Notes under the pieces: model-generated
Told to the model about the DNA's origin: nothing
The model's input: only the letters and a program-made list of their open reading frames with translations
Databases searched by the model: none
Source of the DNA: Variovorax paradoxus_P
GTDB lineage: Bacteria; Pseudomonadota; Gammaproteobacteria; Burkholderiales; Burkholderiaceae_C
Assembly (NCBI RefSeq): GCF_050627025.1
Contig: NZ_CP192472.1
DNA: 64,000 bases
Strand: one strand, 5' to 3'
In this document: positions 1 through 8,361 of the stretch, in pieces
Layout: every line of letters starts with the position of its first letter
How positions within the stretch are numbered: the stretch's first letter is position 1
Program-made: the position numbers and the translations under genes

Positions 1-654
1 ATCCTGCCGCAATGGGTGCTCGACCTGCCGAAGTTCGGCTGCCTGAACATCCACGCCAGCCTGCTGCCGCGCTGGCGCGGCGCGGCGCCGATCCACCGCG
101 CCATCGAGGCCGGCGACACGCAAACCGGCATCACCATCATGCAGATGGACGCCGGGCTGGACACCGGCGACATGCTGCTGCGCGAGGCGGTCGATATTGG
201 AAGCGACAACACCGCCCGCCTGCACGACCGGCTGGCCGACCTGGGTGGCCGCATGATCGTCCAGGCATTGGCCAGCATCGGCGAGTTGAAGCGCACCCCG
301 CAGCCTGCCGAAGGCGTGACCTACGCCAACAAAGTTGAAAAACACGAAGCGCAGGTCGACTGGAACCAGCCCGCCGACGCCATCGTGCGGCGCATTCGCG
401 CATTCGATCCTTTTCCCGGGGCAAACAGCGTGCTCGATGGCGAGACGATCAAGCTCTGGGCTGCATACGCGGCGCCGGCTGGCCAATCGGCTGCGCCGGG
501 CACCATCGTCGCCGTAACCGACACCGGCGTTGCGGTGGCCGCAGCCGGATCCGTCGTGATGATCACCGAACTCCAGCGGCCAGGCGGCAAGCGCCTGGCC
601 GTGGCCGATTTCCTGCGCGGCTTCGATCTGAAGCCCGGGCAGGTGTTCGGCTGA
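1..654 (+). CDS. fmt: Methionyl-tRNA formyltransferase, C-terminal part (5' end outside window)
   Basis: Transfers a formyl group from 10-formyl-tetrahydrofolate to initiator Met-tRNA. The open frame enters from the left edge and ends at 654, so only about 217 codons are present. The signature NIHASLLPRWRGAAPI lies near the start of the visible part (formyl-transfer catalytic domain). The remaining residues match the C-terminal tRNA-binding OB domain, with the GGKRLAVADFLRG ending region typical of the family. The stop codon overlaps the next start. The substrate tRNA gene (tRNA-fMet) is also in this window, at 57521. Confidence 0.95.
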   Translation: MLPQWVLDLPKFGCLNIHASLLPRWRGAAPIHRAIEAGDTQTGITIMQMDAGLDTGDMLLREAVDIGSDNTARLHDRLADLGGRMIVQALASIGELKRTPQPAEGVTYANKVEKHEAQVDWNQPADAIVRRIRAFDPFPGANSVLDGETIKLWAAYAAPAGQSAAPGTIVAVTDTGVAVAAAGSVVMITELQRPGGKRLAVADFLRGFDLKPGQVFG

Positions 655-1394
655 TGTTCCTGTCTTCAGCCATACGGCGCCGTCCCGAATTCCGCGCCGG
701 CATCCGTGACATGTCTTCGGCCGCGCTGGGCATCGGCGCCTGGGGGCTCATGACCGGCGTGGCCATGGTCAAGTCGAACATGAGCGTGCTGGAATCGGTG
801 GCGATGACGCTGCTGGTGTATGCCGGCAGCTCGCAACTCGCTGCCATTCCGCTGCTGTTCGCGGGCGCGCCGGCCTGGGTGATATTGGCCACGGGCTTCT
901 GCGTCAACCTGCGCTTCGTGGTCTTCAGCCTGCACTTGCGCCCCTATCTCATGCACATGCCGCGTTGGCGCCGCATGACGCACGGCTATCTCACGGCCGA
1001 CCTGAGCTACGCGCTCTTTACCCGGCGCTATGCCTCGCCGCCGGTCGGGCCCGACGAGCAGAAGGCCCAGGAGGCCTATCTCACAGGCAACTACTTCGTG
1101 ACCTGGTGCTCGTGGATGGGCATGAGCCTGCTGGGCATAGCGCTTGCCAACTTCATTCCGCAGAACTGGGGCCTCGGCTTTGCCGGGGTGCTGAGCCTGG
1201 TGGCCATCGTCTGCTCGATGGCGACAACGCCGCTGCGCATGCTGGCCGCGCTGATCGCCAGCGTTACCGCGGTCGCAGCCTATACCTTGCCGCTCAAGCT
1301 CAACATCGTGGTGGCCATCGGTGCGGCGGTGCTGCTGTGCTTCTGGCTGGAAAAGCAGCTCGGGCTCGACCCCGACGCGGAAGACAACAAATGA
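654..1394 (+). CDS. azlC: AzlC family branched-chain amino acid exporter, large subunit
   Basis: A 246-residue polytopic inner-membrane protein with the AzlC signatures YAGSSQLAAI (about 56-65) and NLRFVVFS (about 85-92). AzlC works with the small membrane protein AzlD to export branched-chain amino acids and their analogues. The start ATG overlaps the fmt stop (TGATG), and the stop overlaps azlD, so the pair is translationally coupled. The family is clear; the substrate is inferred from family knowledge. Confidence 0.9.
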   Translation: MFLSSAIRRRPEFRAGIRDMSSAALGIGAWGLMTGVAMVKSNMSVLESVAMTLLVYAGSSQLAAIPLLFAGAPAWVILATGFCVNLRFVVFSLHLRPYLMHMPRWRRMTHGYLTADLSYALFTRRYASPPVGPDEQKAQEAYLTGNYFVTWCSWMGMSLLGIALANFIPQNWGLGFAGVLSLVAIVCSMATTPLRMLAALIASVTAVAAYTLPLKLNIVVAIGAAVLLCFWLEKQLGLDPDAEDNK

Positions 1395-1729
1395 GCGGCA
1401 CCACCGATTTCTGGACCCTTGCGGTCATCGTCGGACTGGCCGGAGTTACCGTGCTCACGCGGTGCTTCTTCTTCATTCTCGACCGGCCCTGGGGCTTGCC
1501 CGACTGGGCGCACCGCGCGCTGCACTACGCACCGGCGGCAGCGCTGGCGGGCGTTATCGCGCCGGAGATCGTGATGACCCAGGGCCACCTGATCACCACG
1601 CTGCACGACGCCCGCCTGTATGCGACCGTGGTTGGCGCCGCTTATTACTACTGGCGGCGTGGCGTGCTCGGCACGATGCTGGCAGGCATGGCGGTGTACC
1701 TGCCCTTGCACCTCTGGCTGGGTTGGTAG
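1391..1729 (+). CDS. azlD: AzlD family branched-chain amino acid exporter, small subunit
   Basis: A 112-residue protein with three or four hydrophobic segments, the usual size for AzlD. It begins at the ATGA that overlaps the azlC stop, which supports this start over any upstream one. It carries the conserved TVLTRCFFF and ALHYAPAAALAGVIAPE regions of the family. It should act with AzlC as a two-component exporter. Confidence 0.9.
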   Translation: MSGTTDFWTLAVIVGLAGVTVLTRCFFFILDRPWGLPDWAHRALHYAPAAALAGVIAPEIVMTQGHLITTLHDARLYATVVGAAYYYWRRGVLGTMLAGMAVYLPLHLWLGW

Positions 1730-1748
1730 CCGGCGGGCCTTTTCTTTT

Positions 1749-2726
1749 TCAGTCCAGCTTCACGCCCGCAGCCTGGATGATCTTGCCCCAACGCTCGCTC
1801 TCGGCCCGCGACAGTTTGTAGAACTCCTGCGGTGTGCCCGGTAGCGGCTCGAAGCCGAAATCGGCGAAGAGCTTCACCACCTTGGGTGCCTTCATCGCCT
1901 TCTGCAGTTCGCTGTTGATGCGTGCCACGGCTTCCGGCGGCATGCCTGCCGGGCCGATCAAGCCATGGAAGGCATAGGCGTTGACGTCGCTGAAGCCCGC
2001 TTCGACGAAGGTCGGCACTTCGGGCAACGCGCCCGCACGCTGCGGCAGCGCAATTGCCAGCACCCGCACCTTGCCCGCCTTGATGATCGGCAGGCCCGAA
2101 GCCAGGTCGAGCATCATCGTGGGCACCTGGCCGCCCATCACGTCGGTCATTGCGGGTGCGGCGCCCTTGTAGGGCACGTGCGTGATGCTGATGCCGGCCT
2201 TCTGCTTGAAGAGCTCCATGGCCATGTGGTGCGGCGAGCCATTGCCCGGCGAGGCGTAGCTCACCTTCTCGGGGTTGGCCTTTACGTAGCGCACGAACTC
2301 GGCCACGTTCTTCGCGGGAAAGTCCGGGTGCACCACCAGCGCCACCGGAAAGCGGCCGATCGTGCCGATGTAGGTGAAGTCGCTTGCGGGCTTGTAGGGC
2401 AGCTTGGCGAACATGTGCTCGTTGAAGAGCAGCGCCGCGTTCTCGGCCTGCATGATCGTGTAGCCGTCAGGCTTGGCCTGCATCAGCACCGACACGCCGA
2501 TGTTGGTCGATGCGCCCGGCCGGTTGTCGATGATGAGCGGCTGCCCGAGCGACGGCTGCATGGCCTCCGCCAATGCACGCGCAAGGTTGTCGGTGCCGCC
2601 GCCAGCCACGTAGGGCACGATCCACTTGACCGGTTGGCTCGGGTAGGCGGCTTGCTGGGCAGATGCAAAAGGCGCCACGGCGGCCAGTGCAAGGGTTGCG
2701 GCCAGCAGGGGAAGAAATCGTTTCAT
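1749..2726 (-). CDS. Bug-type tripartite tricarboxylate transporter substrate-binding protein (TctC family)
   Basis: A 325-residue periplasmic receptor. A signal peptide ends at ASA (about residue 23) and is followed by the family hallmarks YPSQPVKWIVPYVAGGGTDN and IIDNRPGAST. Bug receptors capture carboxylates or aromatic acids for TctAB transporters. No tctA or tctB is adjacent, so this is an orphan receptor, as is common in Burkholderiales. It lies 41 bases after the MBL-fold gene as the last gene of the minus-strand operon, so its ligand may be that pathway's substrate (inference). Confidence 0.9.
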   Translation of the reverse strand: MKRFLPLLAATLALAAVAPFASAQQAAYPSQPVKWIVPYVAGGGTDNLARALAEAMQPSLGQPLIIDNRPGASTNIGVSVLMQAKPDGYTIMQAENAALLFNEHMFAKLPYKPASDFTYIGTIGRFPVALVVHPDFPAKNVAEFVRYVKANPEKVSYASPGNGSPHHMAMELFKQKAGISITHVPYKGAAPAMTDVMGGQVPTMMLDLASGLPIIKAGKVRVLAIALPQRAGALPEVPTFVEAGFSDVNAYAFHGLIGPAGMPPEAVARINSELQKAMKAPKVVKLFADFGFEPLPGTPQEFYKLSRAESERWGKIIQAAGVKLD

Positions 2727-2767
2727 CGTCTGTGTCTCCGTTGCTTGTCTTGAAAATCGGTAGCCGG

Positions 2768-3745
2768 TCAGTCCCCGCGAAGCGTCTGCCAGAGCTCGCG
2801 GTCGCGCTCCGCCGTCCACACCACGGGGTGTTCGATGCCGCGCAGTTCGTCATAGGCTCGCGACACGTCGAAGGGCAGTACATGCTGGAACACGGGCCAT
2901 GCGCCAAAGCGCGGGGTCATCGCCGCTTCTGCTCGCGCGAAGCAGCCCTTGAGCGTCTCGCCCGCGGCAATGCCGGCCTTCACGCTCTCCAGAAGCGTCC
3001 CTAGAAAAACCTGGGTGAGTCCGATGGCCTCGGCGCAGGCGGCTTCGTCCTGCAGCACGGCGCCGCGGCCCGGTACCAGCACGCGCGGCTTCAATGCGCG
3101 CACCGCGTCGAGCGTGCCGGCCCAATCGCCGATATAGGCGTCGCCGGCGTACACGCCGCAATGGTTCTCGACCACGTCGCCCGAAAACAGCACGCCGCAG
3201 TCGGGAAGCCATGCGACCGTGTCGCCGCTCGAATGGCCCCGGCCCAGCGCCATCAGGCGCAGTTCACGGCCCAGCCCTGGACGTGGGCCGAGCCACAGGC
3301 TCATCTCGCGCTCGAAGCTCGTCGTCGGAAAGGTCAGGCCCGGAATTTCCTCTACACCCGCAAAGAGGCGCGGAAACCGCCCGACCTCCGAATCGAAGTC
3401 GGCCTGTCCGCGTGTGCGAATCCAGTCGAGCGTGCCGTTGCTCGCGATGATGTTCTGCACTTGGTCGAAGGCGCTCGCGCCCATCACGCGCACTGCGTGA
3501 TAGTGCGTGAGCACGATGGTCTTTATCGGCTTGTCTGTCACCGTGCGAATGGCGGCGAGAAAGTCTCGGGCCATGCGCGGTGTCGGGCGCGTGTCGATCA
3601 GCACCACTTGCTCGTCGCCCACGACGAAGCCGCAGTTCGGATCGAAATCGCTGATGTAGCCGTACACGCCGGGCGCGAGTTCGCGCAACTGCGGTTTCTG
3701 CTCTCGCGTGTCGGAGGCAGAGGCGAAGGAGACGTTGGCGTTCAT
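2768..3745 (-). CDS. Metallo-beta-lactamase-fold hydrolase with degenerate second metal site
   Basis: A 325-residue MBL-fold protein. The canonical HxHxDH motif reads HYHAVR (His81, His83, Val85, Arg86). His171 (GRGHSSGD) and Asp190 (FSGD) are kept, but the last His is Arg228 (VPGRG). Zn1-type ligands are therefore present while the usual Zn2 ligands are altered. The start ATG at 3745 overlaps the DUF2783 stop. I infer a hydrolase acting on a ring-cleavage or thioester intermediate, but the reaction is unknown. Confidence 0.85.
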   Translation of the reverse strand: MNANVSFASASDTREQKPQLRELAPGVYGYISDFDPNCGFVVGDEQVVLIDTRPTPRMARDFLAAIRTVTDKPIKTIVLTHYHAVRVMGASAFDQVQNIIASNGTLDWIRTRGQADFDSEVGRFPRLFAGVEEIPGLTFPTTSFEREMSLWLGPRPGLGRELRLMALGRGHSSGDTVAWLPDCGVLFSGDVVENHCGVYAGDAYIGDWAGTLDAVRALKPRVLVPGRGAVLQDEAACAEAIGLTQVFLGTLLESVKAGIAAGETLKGCFARAEAAMTPRFGAWPVFQHVLPFDVSRAYDELRGIEHPVVWTAERDRELWQTLRGD

Positions 3746-3945
3746 GGGGCTTGGTTGGTGGTGAGGTCTTCGGCCGCCGCGCGAATGCAGGCGAGCAGCA
3801 CGGCCTGGTCGCCGCACTGGTTGGCCAGCAGCAGGACGAGGCGGGCGTTGAGGTCGGCGCTCTGCGCTTCGCCCAGGCCTTCGTGGGCCGCAAGCAGGGC
3901 GGCGTAGAAGCCATCGGGGTCGGGGATGCGGGGCTCGGTGATCAT
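3742..3945 (-). CDS. DUF2783 small protein
   Basis: A 67-residue acidic protein that resembles DUF2783, a short family usually found between an FAD hydroxylase and an MBL-fold hydrolase. It has no recognisable catalytic motif and is predicted helical (many Ala, Leu and Glu). Both ends overlap its neighbours by four bases (ATGA), so it is translated as part of the operon. Function unknown; it may be an accessory subunit. Confidence 0.75.
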   Translation of the reverse strand: MITEPRIPDPDGFYAALLAAHEGLGEAQSADLNARLVLLLANQCGDQAVLLACIRAAAEDLTTNQAP

Positions 3946-5591
3946 GCGGTGGTGTTCCGGGCAAGCGCCGTGCGCAGCGCATCGGCAATGGCGGCGGGCG
4001 TGGCGTGCGGCAGCGCCGCGGCGCGGTAGGCATCGGGGCGCACGAGCACAAGGCTGCCCACGTCACGCAGGCCGAGATGGTTCGTGAGCCGGTCGTCGGC
4101 CTGCAGTGTCGGCAAGCCGCTGTCGCCGCCGATGGCCAGCAGGCGCAACGGCAACGATGCCATCGCTTCCATCGCCGCCTCGGCCTCGATGCGTGTCGGC
4201 GCCAGCCACAGACCGATGCACTGCGTGCCATCGGCCAGCAACTGCATCAGCGTCGTTTCGCTGCCATCGGCCCAATGCAGCGGCAGGTTCTGCACACTGC
4301 GCCCACCTTCGGGCAGCTGCGGCGAGGGCGGATAGTCGTTGGCAACCGACATGCGGCCCGTGTTCACCAAAGCCCTCGCAAACGGATAACGCGCGGCAAG
4401 CGATACCACCGCGCGGCGCAACGTGTGCTCGGCCGGCGAACGCGGCGCGAGGAAGCGAGCCGAGCGGCTCGTCACCCGCAGGTTTTCTTGCGCTGCGGGT
4501 TGGCGCTCGGCGTCGTAGCTGTCGAGCAGCGCATCGCTCGCCTGCCCTTGCGCTACGAGCGCCAGCTTCCATCCAAGATTCGCCGCATCCTGGATGCCGC
4601 TGTTGCCGCCGCGCGCACCGAACGGGCTCACCACATGCGCCGCATCGCCGATGAAGAACACGCTGCCATGGCGGAAGCTGTCGAGCAGGTGGTCGCGGTA
4701 GCCGTAAGGGCCGATCCACACGAATTCGAACTCCACGTCCGGCCCCAGTTGCTCGCGCAGCCGCGCGCCTGCGACCTCGGGCTTGCTGATGTAGCTCGTG
4801 TCGCAGTCTTCGGGCATCTGGTAGTCGATGCGCCACACGCCATCGGCCATCAGGTGCTGCCATACGCCGCGACCTTCGTTGAAGGGCGCGTCCACCCATG
4901 TCCAGCGCTCGGTCGGCAGCGGCTTCTTGAAGCGCACATCGCTGATACACCAGCGGTCGGTGCTGCGCGACGAGTGCGCATCGATGCCGAACTGCGTGCG
5001 AATCGGGCTGTTGGCACCGGTGGCGTCTATCAGCCGGTCGGCCTCGATGGTGTAGCGGCCGGCGGGTGTCTCGACCTCGATGCGCACGCCGTCATCCAGT
5101 TGCTCGACGCTGGTCACGCGGCTCTTCCAGCGCATGTCGGTCAGGCCGAGTTCGAGGATGCGTTCGACCAGGAACCACTCCACATAGAACTGCTGCAGGT
5201 TGATGAACGGCGGCTGCCTGGAGACGCTGTTCGCCTGGAGGTTGAAGTTGTACACCTCCTGCTCGCCCGAGAAGGTGCGCCCGAAAGACCAGGTGATGCC
5301 CTTGGCTGCCATGCGCTCGTACACACCCAGCCGCTCGAAGATTTCGAGGCTCTTTTGCGCGTAGCAGATGCCGCGCGAAGAAGCACCGCGCACACCCACG
5401 GTGTCGTCTTCGTCGAGCAGCACGGCGCGCACGCCGCGTTGTGCCAGGTCGCAGGCCAGCGTCAGGCCCGAAGGCCCGGCGCCGACGATCACCAGCGGGT
5501 GGCGAACGATTTGACTGCCTTCCAGTTCGGGCGGTGGCGTGAAAGGCCAACTCGGCAGCTCGTAGGCCGGCGCAAATGCAAAGGTTTCCAT
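3942..5591 (-). CDS. FAD-dependent aromatic hydroxylase (group A flavoprotein monooxygenase, MhpA/PheA-like)
   Basis: A 549-residue single-component flavin hydroxylase. The FAD/NAD(P)H site VGAGPSGLTLA is at about 36-46, a DG-type motif DATGANSPIR near 189, and the ribityl-binding GDAAHVVSPFGARGGNSG from about 315. The C-terminal thioredoxin-like extension fits phenol or 3-(3-hydroxyphenyl)propionate hydroxylases. It probably ortho-hydroxylates a phenolic substrate using NAD(P)H and oxygen. It starts 6 bases after the hydrolase gene stop. The substrate cannot be read from sequence. Confidence 0.88.
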   Translation of the reverse strand: METFAFAPAYELPSWPFTPPPELEGSQIVRHPLVIVGAGPSGLTLACDLAQRGVRAVLLDEDDTVGVRGASSRGICYAQKSLEIFERLGVYERMAAKGITWSFGRTFSGEQEVYNFNLQANSVSRQPPFINLQQFYVEWFLVERILELGLTDMRWKSRVTSVEQLDDGVRIEVETPAGRYTIEADRLIDATGANSPIRTQFGIDAHSSRSTDRWCISDVRFKKPLPTERWTWVDAPFNEGRGVWQHLMADGVWRIDYQMPEDCDTSYISKPEVAGARLREQLGPDVEFEFVWIGPYGYRDHLLDSFRHGSVFFIGDAAHVVSPFGARGGNSGIQDAANLGWKLALVAQGQASDALLDSYDAERQPAAQENLRVTSRSARFLAPRSPAEHTLRRAVVSLAARYPFARALVNTGRMSVANDYPPSPQLPEGGRSVQNLPLHWADGSETTLMQLLADGTQCIGLWLAPTRIEAEAAMEAMASLPLRLLAIGGDSGLPTLQADDRLTNHLGLRDVGSLVLVRPDAYRAAALPHATPAAIADALRTALARNTTA

Positions 5592-5597
5592 ATCGGT

Positions 5598-6719
5598 CTA
5601 CAGCGCGTGGGCGAACTCGGCAATCGCGTCCGCCGCCTTCGGAATCAGTTCAGGCTGCCCCGCCAGGTAGTGGTTGCCGCCGACGATGTCGACATTGCGA
5701 ATGCGCGCGCCGCCGGCGGCCATCCACGCATCCCGTGTGCTCGGAAAGGTCGACTGGTCGCCCGTGTACGTGAGCAGCAGCTTGGGCACCGTAGTGCGCG
5801 CGAGGTTGGTGGGTCCGTCGGCCTGCGAGCGCGAAGACCACTGCGAAAGAAATGCAGTGAGCGAGGTGGTGCGTCCCATTGCGTTGGCCGAGTAGTTCAC
5901 CTGCCGTGCGTCGCCCCACACGCTGCCCGGCAGCCGGTCGTTGGCGTCCAGCGAAAGATCCACGCAGCGCGGGTCGGCATGCGTGCGATAAACGATGAAG
6001 GTCTGGTCGCGCGGCGCACCCGGTGTGCCGCGCAGCAGCGCGAGCCGGTCGATGCACCATTGCTCGATGCGATCGAGCCGGGCCTTCTGCGCCTTGCTGA
6101 AGCGCTCGAGAAATTCGGGGGTGTAAGGCATGCGGTGGCGCGGGTCGTACATGTCGAGGTCGGGGTCCACCGAAAGCGGATCGTGCTCGTCGGTGACCGA
6201 AGGATCGATCCAGTCGCGCATCAGCCGCGTGCGGCCCAGGTGCGCAGCGCACAGCGCAATGCCGTCGACAGGCGGCAGGTCACCGGAGTGCAGGTGCGTG
6301 GGGTCGCCGTCCGGAAAATGCGTGGCGGTGAGCTTCTCCGCTTGCGCCTGGTAAAAGCTCGCAAGCGCGGCGCCGCCCGAGTTGCCGACCAGGAAGACTT
6401 TCTCGTAGCCGGCCGCGCGCAGGTACTGCACGCCTGCCCCCAGGTCCTGGATGGCGCGCTCCATCAGCAGTACCGTGTCGTTGCCCACGTAGCGCGAGTT
6501 CAGCCCCATGCAGCAGATGCCGCGGTCCGCCAGCGGGCCGATGAGGTAGTGGCCCATGAAGTTGCTGGTCGGGTGCATCACGATGGCCGCGATCTTCTTC
6601 GGGCCTTGCGGCGCGCGAAAGGCGCCATAGATGCGAGGGCGCAGCATCTGCAGGCCCGACTGGCTCTCCATTGCGGCGCCGGGTTTCACGTCGATGACGG
6701 CAAGCTGCAATTCAGGCAT
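5598..6719 (-). CDS. Alpha/beta hydrolase
   Basis: A 373-residue alpha/beta-hydrolase. The nucleophile elbow is GNSGG (Ser114), the probable acid is in the YTGDQSTFP segment, and the catalytic His is in GGNHYLAGQP near the C-terminus. The chosen ATG at 6719 overlaps the VOC gene stop by eight bases. Position in the operon suggests it hydrolyses an ester or a C-C bond product, but the fold family is too broad to name the substrate. Confidence 0.85.
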   Translation of the reverse strand: MPELQLAVIDVKPGAAMESQSGLQMLRPRIYGAFRAPQGPKKIAAIVMHPTSNFMGHYLIGPLADRGICCMGLNSRYVGNDTVLLMERAIQDLGAGVQYLRAAGYEKVFLVGNSGGAALASFYQAQAEKLTATHFPDGDPTHLHSGDLPPVDGIALCAAHLGRTRLMRDWIDPSVTDEHDPLSVDPDLDMYDPRHRMPYTPEFLERFSKAQKARLDRIEQWCIDRLALLRGTPGAPRDQTFIVYRTHADPRCVDLSLDANDRLPGSVWGDARQVNYSANAMGRTTSLTAFLSQWSSRSQADGPTNLARTTVPKLLLTYTGDQSTFPSTRDAWMAAGGARIRNVDIVGGNHYLAGQPELIPKAADAIAEFAHAL

Positions 6720-7272
6720 TTGCAGTGCCCCTTGCGGTGCGCAGCCCGGCCTTGCGCACGGTCCACGCGTCCAGGTCCGCGCGGGCGCGCAGCGCATGCG
6801 CTTCCATCTCGGCCTGCGGCACGGTCGGCGTGGTCAGCTCCACGCGAATGCCGTTCGGATCGAAGAAGTAGATCGATTCGATGATGTGGTGGTCGGTCAC
6901 GCCCAGCACTTCAACGCCGGCGTTCTCCAGCCGCGCCTTGGCGGCGAGCAGGTCGCTCACCGAATCCACCCGCAGCGCGATGTGGTTCACCCACGCGGGG
7001 GTATTGGGCGAGGGCAGCGCCGCCACGTCGTCGCCCAGGTCGAAAAAGGCGATGTACGAGCCGTCGCGCATCTGGAAAAAAATGTGCACGTAGGGGCAGT
7101 ACTCTCCCGTGCTCGGCACGTGGTCGCTCTTGATGACATGCGCGAGCGGCAGGCCCAGCAGGTCTTCGTAGAAACGGCGGGTTTCCTCGCTGTCGCGGCA
7201 GCGCCAGGCAAAGTGATGCAGTCCGCGCACTGGCGGTGCGGGTGGGGGCGCCGTATTGGCGGTGGTCGGCAT
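6712..7272 (-). CDS. VOC-superfamily metalloprotein (glyoxalase/extradiol dioxygenase-like)
   Basis: A 186-residue protein with two beta-alpha-beta-beta-beta modules. Likely metal ligands are His19 or His20 (GLHHFAW), His97 (VNHIALRV) and Glu145 (IRVELT), the two-His-one-Glu set of extradiol dioxygenases and other VOC enzymes. It is the first gene of the six-gene minus-strand operon, divergent from the LysR regulator. It could be the ring-cleaving or an isomerising step. The start at 7272 is preferred because the upstream extension is basic and low-complexity. Confidence 0.82.
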   Translation of the reverse strand: MPTTANTAPPPAPPVRGLHHFAWRCRDSEETRRFYEDLLGLPLAHVIKSDHVPSTGEYCPYVHIFFQMRDGSYIAFFDLGDDVAALPSPNTPAWVNHIALRVDSVSDLLAAKARLENAGVEVLGVTDHHIIESIYFFDPNGIRVELTTPTVPQAEMEAHALRARADLDAWTVRKAGLRTARGTANA

Positions 7273-7336
7273 GGCTTCTTGTCTCCGGTGAGCCGTTATT
7301 GGGCGACGCCGCGTCTTATGATGCAATCGAAATTAA

Positions 7337-7352
7337 TTCATCGATTGATGAA
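7337..7352. promoter_or_regulatory. Inverted repeat, candidate LysR operator of the divergent catabolic operon
   Basis: Perfect 6-base arms TTCATC/GATGAA separated by GATT lie 8 bases before the LysR start, between it and the VOC gene. A second overlapping inverted repeat, AATCGA (7325-7330) and TCGATT (7341-7346), shares its centre region. The AT-rich island contrasts with the GC-rich flanks. Assignment to this LysR protein is by position only. Confidence 0.55.
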
Positions 7353-7360
7353 ATAGACGT

Positions 7361-8266
7361 ATGAATCTGACCTTGCGCCAATTGCGCGCCTTTGCCGCCG
7401 TGGCCGAAACCGGGGGCTTCACTGCTGCGGCGCAGCAACTGCATCTCACGCAGTCGGCGCTCAGCGTGCTGGTGCGCGAACTCGAGCGCGAAATGGGCGT
7501 GAAGTTGCTCGACCGCCACACGCGGCGCGTGCAGCTTTCCGAAGCAGGCCGTGAGTTCCTCCCTTCCGTGCACCGGTTGCTTGGCGACCTGACGAGCGCG
7601 GTGGCCGGTGTGACTGATTTGCGTGACAAGAAGAAAGGAGTGTTGCGCCTTGCAGCGCCCCAACTCATGGCCTGCACGCTGATGCCGCGCGTGATTGCGC
7701 TCTATCGCAAGGCCTACCCCGACGTTGACGTTCGCCTTGCCGACACCTTGCCCGAGCACCTGCTCGCCGGTATCGCCGCGGGCGACGCGGAGCTTGCGGT
7801 CGGGCAAGACGTGGCCGTCGATGCAGCCATCGAACGCCGCGTGCTGCTGCGCGACAGGCATTGGCTGATCTGCCCGCCAGACCACGCCTTTGCCAGGCGC
7901 CGCAAGGTGCGCTGGCACGAACTCGGGCCATACACCTTCATTGCCCCCACGCGCGACTTTCGCCAGCGCGTGCTGCCCGAGCTTGCTCCGGCGGAGCGCG
8001 AATACATGCTGCGCCCGGGCACGCAAGAGGTGTCGTACATGACCACCGCGCTCGGCATGGTGGCCTCGGGCCTGGGCCTTACCGTGTGCCCGACTTATTC
8101 CGCGCCGCTGGTGCGTGCCCATGGCCTGCAGATGGTGCGATTGGAGTCGCCCGATTTCCATCGCGAGGTGTGCATCTACAGCGCCGCTCGCCGCACCCTC
8201 TCGCCCGCCGCGGCGAGCTTTGTCGAGGTGCTCGAACGCTTCGCAAGGGCGCAGCCGAAGGGCTGA
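7361..8266 (+). CDS. LysR family transcriptional regulator
   Basis: A 301-residue LTTR. The N-terminal winged helix-turn-helix is clear (LRQLRAFAAVAETGGFTAAA, then QSALSVLVRELE), followed by a substrate-binding co-inducer domain from about residue 90. It is divergent from the VOC-hydrolase-hydroxylase operon with an 88-base spacer holding inverted repeats, the standard layout for a LysR activator of a catabolic operon. The inducer is unknown. Confidence 0.92.
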   Translation: MNLTLRQLRAFAAVAETGGFTAAAQQLHLTQSALSVLVRELEREMGVKLLDRHTRRVQLSEAGREFLPSVHRLLGDLTSAVAGVTDLRDKKKGVLRLAAPQLMACTLMPRVIALYRKAYPDVDVRLADTLPEHLLAGIAAGDAELAVGQDVAVDAAIERRVLLRDRHWLICPPDHAFARRRKVRWHELGPYTFIAPTRDFRQRVLPELAPAEREYMLRPGTQEVSYMTTALGMVASGLGLTVCPTYSAPLVRAHGLQMVRLESPDFHREVCIYSAARRTLSPAAASFVEVLERFARAQPKG

Positions 8267-8361
8267 CGGAAAGCATCGGAAAGCCGCAAGAAGTGGTGTA
8301 GAGCCCTCGCTGGGCGAAACCTACAATGCAAGGCGACTTGTCTTCCACTACACACAGACCC

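Noticed and set aside
2768..3745. Calling the MBL-fold protein a glyoxalase II
   Set aside because: The HxHxDH motif is degenerate, and the genomic context is an aromatic operon, so the specific name is not supported.
4005..6884. A plus-strand open frame of about 960 codons opposite the FAD hydroxylase and hydrolase genes
   Set aside because: It is antisense to genes with clear motifs, is rich in Arg/His/Ala as expected from GC-rich complementary frames, and shows no recognisable domain.
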